Shown here: in pieces, positions 44,458 to 53,324 of the stretch
Layout of the letters: each line of letters opens with the position of its first letter
Position numbering within the stretch: position 1 is the stretch's first letter
Notes under the pieces: model-generated
Told to the model about the DNA's origin: nothing
What the model saw: only the letters and a program-made list of their open reading frames with translations
Database searches by the model: none
Made by a program: the position numbers and the translations under genes
DNA from: CAG-964 sp902789345
GTDB lineage: Bacteria > Bacillota > Clostridia > Oscillospirales > Acutalibacteraceae
Reading direction: 5' to 3' (one strand)
Assembly: GCA_052117325.1 (NCBI GenBank)
Contig: JBQKJJ010000003.1
Length of the DNA: 64,000 bases

Positions 44458-47400
44458 TTAATCGTCAATTTCCTTTAAGTCCTCTTCGCTTACCACACGC
44501 ATTGGCTTTCTGTTAAACAGGTCATACATAACAGGCACTATAAACAGCGTCATTATAGTAGCATACAGCAAGCCGCCTATGCACACTATAGCTACAGGCT
44601 GCATCATTTCTGCACCCTCGCCTATGCCCAGTGCCATAGAGAACAGACCTATAATTGTGGTAATGGCTGTCATAAGTATTGGTCGCATTCTTATTTTACC
44701 TGCCTGAACCAACGCTTCTTTTTTCTCCATACCCTCTATGCGCAGCTGGTTAATGTAGTCTACAAGCACAATACCGTTGTTTACTACAACACCGCAGAGC
44801 ATAACAAAGCCGATAAGTGAAACAACGCTTATGTCAAAGCCTGTAATAAACAGACCTATAAAGCCGCCGGTAAAGGCAAGAGGGATTGTAAACATAACTA
44901 TAAATGGTGATTTTAAGCTTTGGAACTGCGCCACCATTATCAGGTAAATAAACACTATACCCAATACAAGCATTTTGAACAGCTCAAATACAGATTCCAT
45001 AGTGGTTTCGTTTTCGCCGCTAAAGTCAATAGTTATCTCGGAGCCGTGCTGATATTTTTCAACTGCCGACTGAACTCTTGAGGAAACATCGGTTGTGGTG
45101 TAGCCGTCCTTAATATCTCCTGTAACGGTTAGGTAACGCTTTTGGTTTTCTCTGCTGATGGAGCTCATAGAGTCTGCCTTTTTAATGGTAGATATTTCAC
45201 CTAATGTTATGGTTTTTTCATCGCCCTCGGTTGTGGTGTAGGTCAGCTTTTGGTCCATAAGCTTTTCAGGGGTAAACTCTTCTTTCTGCTGGTCTACCAC
45301 AACTACATCTATAGTAGAGCCGTTGTCGGTTGTAAGAGAGGTAGCTGTGTTTTCGTTCTTAATAAGTGATGCCACCTGCTGGAACACCTGTGCAACAGTT
45401 AGGGAATTTTTCATAGCCTTTTCTTTATCCACGGTTATTCTAAGCTCAGAGGTTGTGTCTGAAATACCGTTGTCGGCTTTTTCTATGCCATCTACATCAG
45501 AAATTATTTTTGTAATGTCATTTGCCGCCTTTTGCAGCTTGTCAAGGTCGTCGCAGTATATTTTAACGCCTACGCCGCTGCCTGTAAGTGCAGACATAGA
45601 GCTCATACTGCCTCCGCTTACGGTTACCTCTGTACCGTCCTTAAACATTTCGTCAGCTTGCTTTTGCAGGTCGGTAGAAATTTCGTTGCTTTGCTTTGCA
45701 AATTCATCTTTAAGCACCATATATAATGTAGCGTTTTGCGTATCGGTACTTCCGCCCATACCCATAATGCTCATAGAGCTGCCTACCATAGCGCCTACGG
45801 TTTCGTATTTGTCGGATTCGTTTATAACCTTTAACAGCTTTTCGGAGGCCTTTACAGTATCAGCCATTTTACTGCCCTTTGGCATTGATATACTTACCTG
45901 TATTTCAGAGCTGCTGGCACTTGGCATAAAGCTGAAGCCTCTTGACAGTGCAAGAGCCGTACTGCCTACAAGAAGTACAAATGCTACAATAAGTGAAATT
46001 GCCCTGTGTGCCAAAGTAAAGCGCACTGCCTTTTCGTAATATTTCAGCATACCGTCCATAAATTTATGTGAGCGTGGCTTTACCTTTTTAAACAAGGATT
46101 TACCCATTGCCGGTACAAGTGTAAGTGCCACAATCAAGCTTGCCATAAGTGAATATGTAATAGTAAGGGCAAGGTCAGAGAAGATTTGTCTTGTTAAGCC
46201 CTGTACAAAAACTATAGGCAAGAATACACACACTGTGGTAAGTGTAGATGCCGTAATAGCGCCTGCAACCTGTCTTGCGCCGTTCATAGCAGCCTGTACT
46301 GCCGACATACCCATATTGCGCAGTCGGTAAACATTTTCTATAACTACTACCGAGTTATCTACAAGCATACCTACACCTACCGCCAAGCCGGACAGTGAGA
46401 TAATATTCAGTGTTACTCCACTGAAATACATAAGCACAATGGCAAATACCACCGAAAGCGGTATAGAGCAGGCAACTATAAGCGTAGGCTTAATATCCCG
46501 CAGGAACAGCAGAAGTATTATAACGGCGAACACCGCACCAATTACCAAATTTTCAAGAACATTGTTTATAACAACATTTATATATTCACCCTGGTCCATA
46601 AGAACAGTGTAGTTAAAATCAGGGTTATCTTCCTTTATGCTTTTCAGCTTATTTTCAATGTTTGCACAAACAGTGGCAACGGCAGATTCAGAGGACTTTG
46701 TAAAGGACAGCATTACACCGTCACTGCCGTTTATTTTAGCGTAAACCTCGTCAGAATTATTCTTCACGAAAACATCTGCAACATCTTTTAGATATATAGG
46801 GTCTAAATCGTCCATACCAAGGTCAAACAGCAGAAGATTTTCAATTTCCTTTTGGTCTGTCAGCTTGTCGCCTACACGCACCAAATACTTGTCGCCGCTT
46901 TGGGTTATGTAGCCTGCCGGCATAGAGAAGTTTTCTGCCGTTAAGATACCGGAAACCATTTCAAGGGTAATGGTTTTTGTAAGGTCGGACTTATCCTTTG
47001 TTTCCTCTTGCTTTTCGTCTATAGTATCAAGGGCTGTTTCAAGCTCCTTTTTTGTAGACTCCAGCTGTGTTTGTGTAGTAGAAAGAGTGGCCTCGTTTAC
47101 ACGCAGCTCAACATAAGCAGAGTTCATTTTGTAGCTTGCCTCGTCCTTTTGCTTGTTAAGCTCCTGCAAGGCACTGCTTAGTGTTACCGTACCTGCCTCC
47201 AGCTGTTTTAGAGTAGTGTTAAGCTTTTCGATAGCAGCGTCTATTTTGTCTATACCGCCCTTTAGCTCGTCAATGGCATCCTGCAGTGTGTCGGTAGTAA
47301 AGCCCTGCTGGCTTAACGACTGCTTAATAGCGTCCATAGAGCTTTGCAGTGACGCCAGGGTTTGGCTGTACTCGTCAATTTTGTCTGACAAATTTGCAGA

Positions 47401-48489
47401 GGTAATGCCCATTTCCTTTAGCTGTGCGTAAATCTCCTCAAGCTGCTGCTTTGCCTGGTTGTACTCGTCTGTACCCGGTGTAAGTGTTTCAATAGCGGTG
47501 TTCAGACTGTCTACAGTGGTTTTATACGCCTCCAGCTTAGTTATGGCGGAGGTCATATCCTGCATATTTTTTTGCAGCTCAAGCACTATTTTTTGAATGG
47601 ACACCAACTGCTGATAGGTGCTTTGCAGCTGTGTACGCTGAGTTGTCAATGAGGACAGCGTGTTGAGTATCTGCATTTTTCCGCTTAAAATTTCAGACTG
47701 CTTTTGGTCAAGCTGGCTTTGTGCAGAGGAAAGCTGTTGGTTTACCTCTTTACGCTGTTTTTCAAGCTGGTCTTTGCCGTCCTGTATTTTTTGCTGACCT
47801 TCTTTTGTTTGCTCCAAGCCGTCATTCAGCTTAGTAAGGTTAGAGTTAAGCTCGCTTTTTGACTCGTCAAACTTGCTGTCTATGGCGTCCTGCACCTTTT
47901 TATTAATCTTTTTAAGTTTCTTCTGATTAATAGATACATTAATGCCCTCTTCAACATCGCCTATAGTAGAAATCGAGGCAACGCCGTCTACACCCTCAAG
48001 CTGGTTAAGCAGAGTATTGTTTACATAATTGGTAAGCTCTGCTACCTCCATACCCTTTACATCAACAGCAACAACAGACGCCGGCATCATATCCGGGTTA
48101 ATTTTCATAAGGGTTGGCGTACCTACGGTATCGTCCCAGTTTCCCTCAAGAGTGTCTATTTTACCGCTTACATCTACTGTAGCAGTATCCATATTGGTAC
48201 CGTCTTCATATTCTATAGTAACCATAGAATAGTTATCGCTTGATGTAGAGGTAATCTCCTTTACACCGTCAAGAGTAGCCAACGCCTGCTCTAAAGGCTT
48301 TGTTACGGTTGTTTCTACAAGCTCAGGACTTGCACCGGGATATGTAGTTATAACTATCATATACGGGAAATCCATATTTGGCATTAGGTTTGGCGTCATA
48401 CCTATAAACGAAACTACGCCAAGCACTATAACCATTATTACGGCTACCAGCACCGTAAACGGCTTTTTAACACTGAATTTTGATAACAT
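44458..48489 (-). CDS. RND-family efflux permease with long coiled-coil insertion
   Basis: A 1343-residue proton-driven transporter of the AcrB/SwrC type. Helix 1 is at residues 10-30. The first extracytoplasmic region starts MPNMDFPYMIVITTYPGA. The TM4 signature is GVGMLVDNSVVVIENVY. The repeat in the second half includes GVVVNNGIVLVDYIN. Residues about 195-503 (nucleotides 46980-47905) are extra: a Gln/Lys/Glu/Leu-rich heptad region predicted as coiled coils, inserted in the first large loop. Usual homologues are near 1030 residues. The ribosome site AGGAGG lies inside the last two codons of tetR, so the two genes are coupled. Confidence 0.93.
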   Translation of the reverse strand: MLSKFSVKKPFTVLVAVIMVIVLGVVSFIGMTPNLMPNMDFPYMIVITTYPGASPELVETTVTKPLEQALATLDGVKEITSTSSDNYSMVTIEYEDGTNMDTATVDVSGKIDTLEGNWDDTVGTPTLMKINPDMMPASVVAVDVKGMEVAELTNYVNNTLLNQLEGVDGVASISTIGDVEEGINVSINQKKLKKINKKVQDAIDSKFDESKSELNSNLTKLNDGLEQTKEGQQKIQDGKDQLEKQRKEVNQQLSSAQSQLDQKQSEILSGKMQILNTLSSLTTQRTQLQSTYQQLVSIQKIVLELQKNMQDMTSAITKLEAYKTTVDSLNTAIETLTPGTDEYNQAKQQLEEIYAQLKEMGITSANLSDKIDEYSQTLASLQSSMDAIKQSLSQQGFTTDTLQDAIDELKGGIDKIDAAIEKLNTTLKQLEAGTVTLSSALQELNKQKDEASYKMNSAYVELRVNEATLSTTQTQLESTKKELETALDTIDEKQEETKDKSDLTKTITLEMVSGILTAENFSMPAGYITQSGDKYLVRVGDKLTDQKEIENLLLFDLGMDDLDPIYLKDVADVFVKNNSDEVYAKINGSDGVMLSFTKSSESAVATVCANIENKLKSIKEDNPDFNYTVLMDQGEYINVVINNVLENLVIGAVFAVIILLLFLRDIKPTLIVACSIPLSVVFAIVLMYFSGVTLNIISLSGLAVGVGMLVDNSVVVIENVYRLRNMGMSAVQAAMNGARQVAGAITASTLTTVCVFLPIVFVQGLTRQIFSDLALTITYSLMASLIVALTLVPAMGKSLFKKVKPRSHKFMDGMLKYYEKAVRFTLAHRAISLIVAFVLLVGSTALALSRGFSFMPSASSSEIQVSISMPKGSKMADTVKASEKLLKVINESDKYETVGAMVGSSMSIMGMGGSTDTQNATLYMVLKDEFAKQSNEISTDLQKQADEMFKDGTEVTVSGGSMSSMSALTGSGVGVKIYCDDLDKLQKAANDITKIISDVDGIEKADNGISDTTSELRITVDKEKAMKNSLTVAQVFQQVASLIKNENTATSLTTDNGSTIDVVVVDQQKEEFTPEKLMDQKLTYTTTEGDEKTITLGEISTIKKADSMSSISRENQKRYLTVTGDIKDGYTTTDVSSRVQSAVEKYQHGSEITIDFSGENETTMESVFELFKMLVLGIVFIYLIMVAQFQSLKSPFIVMFTIPLAFTGGFIGLFITGFDISVVSLIGFVMLCGVVVNNGIVLVDYINQLRIEGMEKKEALVQAGKIRMRPILMTAITTIIGLFSMALGIGEGAEMMQPVAIVCIGGLLYATIMTLFIVPVMYDLFNRKPMRVVSEEDLKEIDD

Positions 48490-48491
48490 TT

Positions 48492-49100
48492 TTACCTCCT
48501 GTAAAAACCGTTCTTCATTAAAAGAAGCATATGGTCTAATTTATTCTTAACAGCCACAGCGTCCCTTTTCATTACGAAAATTTCAAACCACGACTTGCAA
48601 AGCACTGCGCCTATTATTTCCAGCATAACCTCTATGTCGTTTTCACTATCAATATTTAACAGGTCTTTATTTACCAGCTGCATAATCTCTTGAATAATGG
48701 GTTCGCCCTGGGGACAGGATTTTTCAATTAAAAATTGACTGTTATAGTTGGTAAAGCTAAACACTGTTTTAAATGCCGATGCATAATACTGCTTTGCGGA
48801 AACCTCCACAACATAGTCAAACACCATTTTGCAGGCGGCAATTAAATCCCCCTCTGCCTCATTTAGTGCGGATTTACAAGCGTTATACATATCTAACCTA
48901 AAATCCTCAAGTATTAAATGAAACAAATCTGTTTTGTTGTCAAAGTATTGGTAAAAGCTTCCACGGGATATTTGCGCCGTATGAACTATGCGGTTTATTG
49001 AAATATCCTCAAAGTCATATTTGTCAATTTCACTTATTATAGCCTTTAATATTCTTTCTTTTTTATCGTTTGGAAGATTGTAGTAGGTCTGCTTTATCAA
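48492..49100 (-). CDS. TetR-family regulator of the RND pump
   Basis: Of 202 residues, 1-55 are the TetR HTH (ILKAIISEI, FEDISINRIV, AQISRGSFYQYF). The remainder is the helical ligand domain. It starts at TTG 49100, eight bases after GGAGGGG; an ATG just upstream is out of frame. Its last codons (AGG AGG) form the ribosome site of the RND gene. It probably represses its own operon and responds to a pump substrate. Confidence 0.92.
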   Translation of the reverse strand: MIKQTYYNLPNDKKERILKAIISEIDKYDFEDISINRIVHTAQISRGSFYQYFDNKTDLFHLILEDFRLDMYNACKSALNEAEGDLIAACKMVFDYVVEVSAKQYYASAFKTVFSFTNYNSQFLIEKSCPQGEPIIQEIMQLVNKDLLNIDSENDIEVMLEIIGAVLCKSWFEIFVMKRDAVAVKNKLDHMLLLMKNGFYRR

Positions 49101-49148
49101 ACATTCTTCCCCTCCTTGTTTAATTCTGCACTAACACACTATGGTTAT

Positions 49149-49172
49149 GTAAGTGACAACTTGTCATATTAC
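49149..49172. promoter_or_regulatory. Palindromic candidate TetR operator
   Basis: GTAA-G-TGACAA-C-TTGTCA-TA-TTAC is a 24-base inverted repeat with matching outer and inner arms, 49 bases upstream of the tetR start. Its length and symmetry fit a TetR dimer site. Confidence 0.65.
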
Positions 49173-49395
49173 TGATAATTATAAATAAATTATGTGCAAA
49201 TGTCAATAAAATGTTACAAACAACATATACATTATTAACAAATTGGCAATTTCTACAACAAATATACAAAAGTAGTCACGGTTTTTCCTTGACCTTATGT
49301 GCAAAAAGTAATATAATAGCTTACGAACGCGCAACAGCCCGTTTTATGCAGGCTGCTTGGCGGTTTCAGTTTAAAAGGAAAAGAGGGGAAATATA

Positions 49396-50649
49396 ATGGA
49401 AGAATATATGTTTATACTTAACATAGCTCTTATTCTTATTTCCACAAAAATTTTTGGTTTAGTATTTAAACGCTTTCATATGCCGCAGGTAGTAGGCGCT
49501 TTGCTGGCCGGATTAATACTTGGCCCTGCTTTACTGGGCGTACTGCGCGAGGACGAATTTATAAGTCAGGTATCCTCACTGGGCGTTATAGTGCTTATGT
49601 TCTCTGCCGGACTGGAAACAGACATAAAAGAGTTTAAAAAGACCGGTAAGGCTTCGGCAATAATAGCACTACTGGGCGTTATAATACCGCTTATAGGCGG
49701 CTATCTGCTTACAGCCCTTGTTATGCCGCCTACACAGGGCGACAGCTCTCAGCTTACATTCTTAAAGCAAATGTTTATAGGCGTAATTTTAACGGCTACT
49801 TCGGTAAGTATTACGGTAGAAACCCTAAAGGAAATGGGCAAGCTGAACACCCGTGCCGGCAACGCTATATTGGGTGCCGCCATTATTGACGATATTTTGG
49901 GCATTGTAGCTCTTACCATTATTTCAAGCTTTGCCGACCCTAATGTTGATATGCTGGTGGTATTCCTAAAAATACTCGGTTTCTTTGCATTCTCCGGCGG
50001 TGCAGGCTTTGTGTGCTACAAGCTGTTCTCAATGTATATGGACCGCTACAAAAAGGACTACAGAAGATTTGTTATACTTGCCTTTACCTTCTGTCTGCTA
50101 ATGGCGTGGATGTCTGAGGTTGTGTTCGGCGTAGCAGATATTACCGGTGCGTATATAGCCGGCTTAATACTGTCCAACACCAGCAGGCGTGAGTATTTAG
50201 GAATGCGTTTCGACACCCTTTCTTATATGCTGCTGTCGCCTATCTTCTTTGCAAGCATCGGTCTAAAGGTAGAACTGCCTGCAATGTCCGCTACAATTAT
50301 TATATTTGCCGTTTTGCTGGCAATAATAGCCGTAATAACAAAAATGATTGGTTGTGGCTTAGGCGCTAAGCTGTGCGGCTTTACAAACAAAGAGAGCCTG
50401 CAGGTAGGCGCAGGAATGATTTCCCGTGGCGAGGTTGCACTTATTGTTGCCGACAAGGGACTTTCAATGGGACTAATGGACAAAGACCTGTTTGCACCTA
50501 TTGTAATAGTCGTGGTAGTAACAACCATAGTTGCCCCTGTAATACTGAAATTTGTATTTGCAGACAAAAACAGCAAAAACAAGGGCAAACAGCCAAAGCC
50601 GGAGCCTGTGTACGAAACACCTGAGCAAATGAGCGAATCCGTTATATAA
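49396..50649 (+). CDS. Cation:proton antiporter (CPA2, KefB/NapA-like)
   Basis: A 417-residue protein with about 12-13 hydrophobic helices. MPQVVGALLAGLILGP and VSSLGVIVLMFSAGLE near the N-terminus, then AIIDDILGI carrying the paired Asp of the ion site, place it in the CPA2 Na+(K+)/H+ exchanger family. SRGEVALIVAD is the conserved C-terminal helix. There is no RCK/TrkA-N domain, so it is the short form. A terminator follows it. Confidence 0.92.
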   Translation: MEEYMFILNIALILISTKIFGLVFKRFHMPQVVGALLAGLILGPALLGVLREDEFISQVSSLGVIVLMFSAGLETDIKEFKKTGKASAIIALLGVIIPLIGGYLLTALVMPPTQGDSSQLTFLKQMFIGVILTATSVSITVETLKEMGKLNTRAGNAILGAAIIDDILGIVALTIISSFADPNVDMLVVFLKILGFFAFSGGAGFVCYKLFSMYMDRYKKDYRRFVILAFTFCLLMAWMSEVVFGVADITGAYIAGLILSNTSRREYLGMRFDTLSYMLLSPIFFASIGLKVELPAMSATIIIFAVLLAIIAVITKMIGCGLGAKLCGFTNKESLQVGAGMISRGEVALIVADKGLSMGLMDKDLFAPIVIVVVVTTIVAPVILKFVFADKNSKNKGKQPKPEPVYETPEQMSESVI

Positions 50650-50672
50650 AATATTAAATATCCGACTATTTG

Positions 50673-50699
50673 GGAGGCAGTAAAATCTGCCTCCTTTTT
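50673..50699 (+). terminator. Terminator of the antiporter gene
   Basis: GGAGGCAG-TAAAAT-CTGCCTCC followed by TTTTT. Confidence 0.9.
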
Positions 50700-50764
50700 C
50701 ATTGCAATAAAATTCAAAATAGAATATACTGAAAACAATAAAAATAACAAACGAGGTACAAGCT

Positions 50765-51436
50765 ATGTATAAAATATTTATAGTTGAGGACGACGCCGAC
50801 TTGGCAGGAGTTATGAAAAAGCAAATAGAAAGTTGGGGCAACACTGTGCACTGTGCCGGTAATCTGCAAGACATTATGCCGGAATTTACTGAATTTGACC
50901 CTCACTTGGTTATGCTGGACATAATGCTGCCCTTTTACAACGGCTACCATTGGTGTACGCAAATACGCAAAGTGTCAAATGTGCCTATAATTTTTTTATC
51001 CTCTGCCGCCGACAATATGAACATTGTAATGGCTATGAATATGGGCGGAGATGACTTTATACCAAATCCTGTAGACCTAAATGTTTTAACGGCTAAAATA
51101 CAGGCTATGCTCAGGCGTACCTATGACCTTGCCGGAAAAGTGCCGGTGCTGGAACGAGGAGGTGCAGTACTGAACCTAAACGACTCTACCCTAAGCTACA
51201 ACGGACAAACTCTGGAGCTAACCAAAAACGAATTCCGTATTTTGCAAACCTTAATGGAAAACAAGGGAAAAATAGTAAGCCGTGACAGCCTAATGACAAG
51301 GCTGTGGCAGATGGACTCTTATGTAGAGGAAAACACCCTTACGGTAAATGTAAACCGACTGCGCAAAAAGCTGGAGCAAATAGGGCTTGAGGGCTTTATA
51401 ACCACAAAGGTAGGTCAAGGGTATATTATTTCTTAA
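50765..51436 (+). CDS. bceR: BceR-like response regulator with atypical receiver
   Basis: A 223-residue OmpR-type regulator. The receiver has acidic residues VEDD (8-10) and phospho-acceptor Asp52 in VMLDIMLP. The near-invariant lysine of the DDYxxKP motif is replaced: the sequence reads DDFIPNPVD, with Asn101. The DNA-binding winged helix (about 125-223) is intact (LTKNEFRILQTL, SRDSLMTRLW, ENTLTVNVNRLRKKLE). It forms an operon with the kinase gene 11 bases on and presumably activates the bceAB promoter. Confidence 0.9.
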   Translation: MYKIFIVEDDADLAGVMKKQIESWGNTVHCAGNLQDIMPEFTEFDPHLVMLDIMLPFYNGYHWCTQIRKVSNVPIIFLSSAADNMNIVMAMNMGGDDFIPNPVDLNVLTAKIQAMLRRTYDLAGKVPVLERGGAVLNLNDSTLSYNGQTLELTKNEFRILQTLMENKGKIVSRDSLMTRLWQMDSYVEENTLTVNVNRLRKKLEQIGLEGFITTKVGQGYIIS

Positions 51437-51447
51437 GGAGGTACCGT

Positions 51448-52446
51448 ATGAAAAAAAACATTAAACTTATAGGCACATACCTGTACAGCCACCTGCTTGC
51501 CATTATAGCTGTGGCTGTACTGTACATAATAATGTTTCTTATGCTTTGGGCATATGCTGTGCCGTTGGAACCGCTTTTGTACGGCTACGCACTGTCGGCA
51601 CTTATACTTGCCTTAATTATACCGTTCCATTTCTACAGGTACTACAAACGCCACAAACAGTGCCGGTACCTGCTGCACAATGCAGGGCTGCAAACAGAGC
51701 CACTTACCATAGAGGGAAGCCTTGTGGAGCAAGACTATAGGGAAATAATAAACCAAATGTGGCAGCTTAACCGTGAGGCAACCACAAACTTTGAAAAAGC
51801 CCGCCAGGAAAGCATAGACTACTATACTACCTGGGTGCATCAGATTAAAACCCCTATATCTGTAATGAAGATGGTACTGCAAAGCAACGACACCGACGAA
51901 AACCATGAGCTGTTGTCACAACTTTTCAGAATAGAGCAGTATGTTGAAATGGTGCTGTGCTATTTTAGGCTAAACGGGCCAAACGACTTTGTACTAAAAC
52001 TTCAGCCTTTGGACCCTATTATAAAGCTGGCAATACGCCACTATGCCCCACAGTTTATACGCAAAAAGCTAAGTCTGCACTACACCCCTACAGAAGCTTT
52101 AATTCTTACAGACCAAAAGTGGCTATTGTTTATTATAGAACAGCTTATTGACAACGCCATAAAATACACCGAAAGCGGCGGCATAACCATTACCGTAGGC
52201 AGTAACAACGTTTTAGAAATTAAAGACACCGGCATAGGCATTGCGGCGGAGGATTTACCTAGGATTTTTGAAAAGGGCTTTACAGGCTACAACGGCAGAA
52301 CAGATAAAAAATCAACAGGACTGGGACTTTACCTGTGCCACCGGGCCGCCAAAAAGCTTTCCCACAAGCTTACGGTAATCTCTTACCCGGGCAAGGGCAG
52401 TACATTTTTTATTGACTTCAACACCTACGACCTAAAGGCGGAGTAG
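51448..52446 (+). CDS. bceS: BceS-like intramembrane-sensing histidine kinase
   Basis: Of 332 residues, two transmembrane helices (about 12-34 and 43-60) are joined by a very short loop, the hallmark of kinases that sense through their partner ABC permease. DHp motif TTWVHQIKTPISVMK has His131. The ATPase domain has FIIEQLIDNAIKYTE, DTGIGIA and GLGLYLC. AAGGAGG precedes ATG 51448. Confidence 0.93.
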   Translation: MKKNIKLIGTYLYSHLLAIIAVAVLYIIMFLMLWAYAVPLEPLLYGYALSALILALIIPFHFYRYYKRHKQCRYLLHNAGLQTEPLTIEGSLVEQDYREIINQMWQLNREATTNFEKARQESIDYYTTWVHQIKTPISVMKMVLQSNDTDENHELLSQLFRIEQYVEMVLCYFRLNGPNDFVLKLQPLDPIIKLAIRHYAPQFIRKKLSLHYTPTEALILTDQKWLLFIIEQLIDNAIKYTESGGITITVGSNNVLEIKDTGIGIAAEDLPRIFEKGFTGYNGRTDKKSTGLGLYLCHRAAKKLSHKLTVISYPGKGSTFFIDFNTYDLKAE

Positions 52447-52456
52447 GCCGTCTTAC

Positions 52457-52526
52457 AAAAATGTCACATTACCCCTGCAAAATGTAACACAAATAAATTT
52501 TATGTGGCAACTAAAAAAGATATAAT
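52457..52526 (+). promoter_or_regulatory. bceAB promoter with two direct repeats
   Basis: AAAATGTCACA (from 52458) and AAAATGTAACA (from 52479) are direct repeats 21 bases apart, two helical turns. TATAAT lies at 52521-52526, without a good -35 hexamer. This is the layout expected where a phosphorylated BceR-type regulator recruits polymerase. Confidence 0.55.
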
Positions 52527-52556
52527 AATTATATCAAGAAAACAAGGAGGATTTTT

Positions 52557-53324
52557 ATGGCACTGCTTGATGTACAATGTCTGGAAAAAATATACACCAC
52601 TCGTTTCGGTGGCAACCGTGTACAGGCATTATCAAATGTATCTTTTTCAGTAAACGAGGGAGAATATGTGGCTATAATGGGTGAATCCGGTTCGGGAAAA
52701 ACCACCCTGTTGAATATTTTGGCCGCCCTCGACAAGCCAACAAAGGGTGAGGTTTTTTTAGATAACAAAAAAATGTCCGAAATTAAAGACAAAGAGCTTT
52801 CTGCTTTTAGGCGTGACAATTTAGGCTTTGTTTTTCAGGATTTCAACCTGCTTGATACCTTTTCTATAAAGGACAACATATTTTTACCTCTGGTTTTATC
52901 CGGAGATAATTACAAAATTATGGAGAAAAAGCTACAGCCTGTAGCAGACAAGCTGGGAATTACCGATATTTTAAATAAATTCCCATACGAGGTTTCCGGC
53001 GGACAAAAACAGCGTACAGCTGTAGCAAGAGCCTTAATAACCTCGCCACGGCTTATACTTGCCGATGAACCTACAGGCGCGCTGGACTCACGCTCTGCCG
53101 ACGATATGCTTGAGATTTTCAGCGAAATTAACCAAATGGGACAGACAATTCTAATGGTTACGCACTCCGTAAAGGCGGCAAGCAACGCAGGCAGAATTTT
53201 ATTTATAAAGGACGGCGAAATTTTCCACCAAATTTACCGTGGCAACTGCACAAACGAGCAGCTGTACCAAAAAATATCAGACACGCTTACCTTAATTACT
53301 ACAGGCGGTGACTGCAATGCGTAA
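52557..53324 (+). CDS. bceA: BceA-like ABC transporter ATPase
   Basis: The 255-residue protein has Walker A GESGSGKTT, Q-loop VFQDFNLL, signature VSGGQKQR, Walker B LILADEPTGALD and H-loop VTHS. The sequence type is MacB/BceA. It partners the permease encoded next (8-base overlap). Together they remove peptide antibiotics such as bacitracin from their lipid II-cycle targets. Confidence 0.94.
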   Translation: MALLDVQCLEKIYTTRFGGNRVQALSNVSFSVNEGEYVAIMGESGSGKTTLLNILAALDKPTKGEVFLDNKKMSEIKDKELSAFRRDNLGFVFQDFNLLDTFSIKDNIFLPLVLSGDNYKIMEKKLQPVADKLGITDILNKFPYEVSGGQKQRTAVARALITSPRLILADEPTGALDSRSADDMLEIFSEINQMGQTILMVTHSVKAASNAGRILFIKDGEIFHQIYRGNCTNEQLYQKISDTLTLITTGGDCNA

